Part shown: positions 60,983 to 64,000 of the stretch, piece by piece | Numbering within the stretch: the stretch's first letter is position 1 | Layout: each line of letters begins with the position of its first letter | Source: Cynocephalus volans | Lineage: Eukaryota; Chordata; Mammalia; Dermoptera; Cynocephalidae | Reading direction: 5' to 3' | Assembly: GCF_027409185.1 (NCBI RefSeq) | Contig: NC_084460.1 | Coordinates: 64,120,501-64,184,500 of the forward strand | Length of the DNA stretch: 64,000 nucleotides | Program-made: the position numbers and the translations under genes | The notes under the pieces: generated by a model | Databases searched by the model: none | The model's input: only the letters and a program-made list of their open reading frames with translations | What the model was told of the DNA's origin: nothing

Positions 60983-62628
60983 ATGATGGAAGAAATTGAA
61001 CATGACACAAAGAAATGTTCATGAGTTTAAAGAATTAATATTGTGAAAATGACCATACTACCAAAAGTAATCTCCAGATTCAGTGCAATCCCTATCAAAA
61101 TAATGATTCAGAGAAATAGAAAAAACAATCCTAAAATTCATATGGAACCACAAAAGACCCCAAATACCTTTACAATACTGAGCAAAAAGAACAAAGCTGG
61201 AAGCCATCATGCTACCTGACTTCAAGATATGTATACTCAAAGCTATAGCAACCAAAACAGCATGGTGCTGGTCTAAAAGCAGACAGACCAATGGAACAGA
61301 ACAGAGAACCCAGAAATAAAGCCATGTATTTACGGCCAACTGATTTTTCAATAAAGGTACAAAGAGTAGTCAGTTGGGAAAGGACAGTCTCTTCAATAAA
61401 TGGTGCTGGGAAAACTGGATTTTCACATGCAGAAGATTGAAACTAGACTATCTCTAACCATACACAAAAATCAACTCAAAATGAACTAAAGACTTAAATT
61501 TAAGACCTGAATCTATAAAAACACTAGAAGAAAACATAGGGGAAATGCTACACAAAGTGGGAGTGGGCACCATTTTTTTGAACAAGACTACAAAGCAAAA
61601 ATACACAAATGGGACTATGTCAAACTAAATCCTTCTTCACAGCAAAAGACACAGTCAACAAAGTGAAGAGACAACCTACAGAATGGGGGGAAATGTTTTC
61701 AAATTACACATCAGACAAGGGGCTAATACCCAGAATATATAAGGAACTCAAACAACTCAATAGCAAAAAATCAAATAATCCAATTAAATAATAAGCAAAG
61801 GTATTAAACAGATTTATCAAAAGAAGACATACGAATGGCAAACAGACACATGAAAAAATGCTCACCATCACTAATCATCAGGGAAATGCAAATTAAAACC
61901 ACAATGAGATACTGCTTTACTCCAATGAGAATGGCTGTTATCAAAAAGACAGAAAACAACAAATGCTGCCAAGGATGCAGAGAAAAGGAAACTCTCCTAT
62001 GGTACTGGTGGGAGTGTAAATTGATACTGCCATTCTGGAAAACAGTATAGAGGCTCCTCAGAGAAGTAAAAATAGATCTACCCTACGACCCAGCTATCCC
62101 ACTACTGGGTATATAACCCAAAGGAAATGAATCAATATACTGAAGAGACACTGCACTCCCATGTTCACTGCAACACCACTTACAATTACCAAGAAATGGA
62201 ATCAACCTAAATGTCCATCAACAGATGAATGGATTTTTAAAAAAAAACAAAACTGTAGTATATATATACAATGGAATAGTATTCAGCTATTTAAAAAAAG
62301 AAATATTGTCACTTGTAGCAACAAGGATGGAACAGGAGAGACCATCATGTTAAGTGAAATAATCCAGGCACAGAAAGACAAGTACTGCATGATCGATCCT
62401 ACATGTGGAAACTGCGGGGGGGAAAAAAAGTGGTTCTCATGGAAGTAGAGAGTAGAATAATGGTTACCAGAAGCTGGGAGGGGATGAGAGGAAGGGAAGT
62501 CGTGGATTAATGAATAGAAAGCTGTGCTATCTACCCTAAATGAATCAATGTACAGTAACATGCATGTATTGAAACACACTCTACCCCAGAAGTACATACA
62601 AATAAATGTTAAAATAAATGTTTTAAAA

Positions 62629-62642
62629 GATGGACAGGTCAT
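62629..62642. repeat. Target-site duplication, right, of composite L1
   Basis: GATGGACAGGTCAT follows the A-rich L1 tail and matches 52780-52793 with one mismatch. Confidence 0.9.
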
Positions 62643-64000
62643 TAAGGTTAGCACGAGCCTGCAGCACACCCAGAGCTCTTGCTCTTTCCTGTTCGTCTGC
62701 CAGTATCACCAGACTGAAAATTCTGCATGGACAAGACCTTTCTAGAGCATATGGTTACATCTTTAAATCTAGGCATCTTGTGTGATACCTGGCTTACTAC
62801 AGCATGCAAAGTAGGCATTTCATGTTTCTAAACAGAACTGAAGCACATTCAGTATCACATTGGATCAATATTACTTTTTAAGGCAAGATATTCAATTTCT
62901 ATTCCCTATGTCCTATTGGCCTCCTTGTCCACTCCTATCACTTCCTGAATGTTAAAAATTTCTTCATTCCTAATTTTTCATAGTCTTTTTCACATACAAA
63001 CATTCTAAAAGTCCAGGGGCACTCACGTTCCACCAAGACACAGTTAACTGGCTCATTCTGTGTGAAATTAAATCCTCTTGAGTTGAAGGATTTGTCAAAG
63101 ATTGTTAACATATACATTTCACTAGATGTGTCTGGCAAAAAGGAGTGGGTTCTGTGACTTATGGCTGATGTTTTTTCTCGGGGTCATTTTCTGTTCCTGA
63201 CCCTCAGGTGCTATCACCTGCACAGAGTGAGCAGACCCACGATTGCCTACAAAGGATTTAACGCTGGCCATTTAAAGGAGAGAAGCCAACTCTGAGTCCG
63301 GAGCCACATAAATATTCCAAATGCCTGAGTACACTGAGGACAATTATGACTCATTCAGACTTCCTGAGTTTCCCAAGGTGCTGAGCAAGTCATGGGCAGC
63401 GTGCATCTCAGAACACAAACAAGCAAGGTACATCCTAGGTGGGGGTGGGCAGGTGGCTATATCCTTACCCCACCCAACCCCCAGTGAAATCTGGATATAT
63501 CCATTCATTCAATGAATATTATCAAACATATTAGACAAGAGTTTACGCAAAGCTAAAAAACCCGCACTATGACTACTCCTTAGCCTGAAGGCTGGAAACC
63601 TGGCACAGATTGGTTAGTCTTACATTTAAGCCGCAGATCTAAAGGCCTATCTCTCACTTAACATAATACAACTAGTAAATAAAAACACCACCAAAAGAAG
63701 AATCTTAAAAAATGATTTTCCAAAACCTCAATACAAGCTGCATGCACCCTTTTCTGAGTTAACACGTGTAGCCTAAACTCTACTCATCTTTGCCCCTGGT
63801 GTTTTTATGGGGACATTGTTGGCTTATAGCCACTCTCTCTCGTTCTCCTCTCCTCCTGTGCCTGCAAATCACTCTTTTCCGTTTTATCCTCCCTGGAACT
63901 GAGATACTGATGTGCCCCATCCTCTGCATGTGTACAGAATGAGCATGAGAAAATAGATTTCTCTACCTTCTGAAGTTCACCTGCCATGTTGATGAAGAGT
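62643..64000. other. TDRP upstream intron, no feature recognised
   Basis: Single-copy-looking sequence without recognisable exon, RNA gene or repeat. The TDRP first coding exon was looked for and not found. Confidence 0.5.

Overview
This is nuclear DNA of a placental mammal. Coding sequence is confined to short exons with canonical GT/AG junctions, separated by long AT-rich introns. The background is dense in LINE-1, MIR, MaLR LTR and DNA-transposon remnants. No primate Alu, rodent B1/B2, carnivore tRNA-Lys SINE, ruminant BovB, horse ERE or bat VES element was recognised. The only clear lineage-type SINE (about 44.6 kb) is derived from a tRNA, probably tRNA-Ile. Together with two young, near-identical L1 copies, this would fit a dermopteran (colugo)-like genome, but the species assignment is a guess.

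Two genes are present, converging tail to tail. On the plus strand (7.3-26.8 kb) are the last five coding exons of FBXO25, the substrate-recognition F-box subunit of an SCF ubiquitin ligase: about 231 C-terminal residues, the stop codon at 25959-25961 and a 3' UTR. Earlier exons must lie before base 1. On the minus strand are the last two coding exons of TDRP (testis development-related protein) at 50992-51095 and 49406-49751. Its first exon would lie beyond 64 kb. The same convergent order is known at human 8p23.3, so the synteny supports both calls. Nothing suggests the two genes work together functionally.

Layout: 0-7.3 kb is FBXO25 intron with a young L1 fragment, a MIR, a hAT-like element and old L1/HAL1 pieces. 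From 7.3 to 26.8 kb FBXO25 exons alternate with introns holding L1M, a mariner-like MITE nested in L1, MIRs and a second young L1. A stretch of about 245 bp of the FBXO25 3' UTR recurs as a direct repeat about 0.88 kb downstream. From 28.8 to 34.2 kb are antisense L1s, one broken by two MaLR LTRs that each have a perfect 5-bp target duplication. From 34.6 to 47.8 kb is intergenic sequence with one ERV LTR, the tRNA-derived SINE and a G-quadruplex motif. From 47.8 to 51.1 kb is the TDRP 3' end.

From 52.8 to 62.6 kb, within TDRP's upstream intron by inference, is a layered retroelement. A sense L1 flanked by a 14-bp target duplication is interrupted in ORF2 by a block containing a processed KRAB zinc-finger pseudogene with its own poly(A), followed directly by an internally deleted second L1. 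The whole block is bracketed by an 11-bp duplication of the host L1. This is the most interesting structure in the window. No previously undescribed functional system was found.
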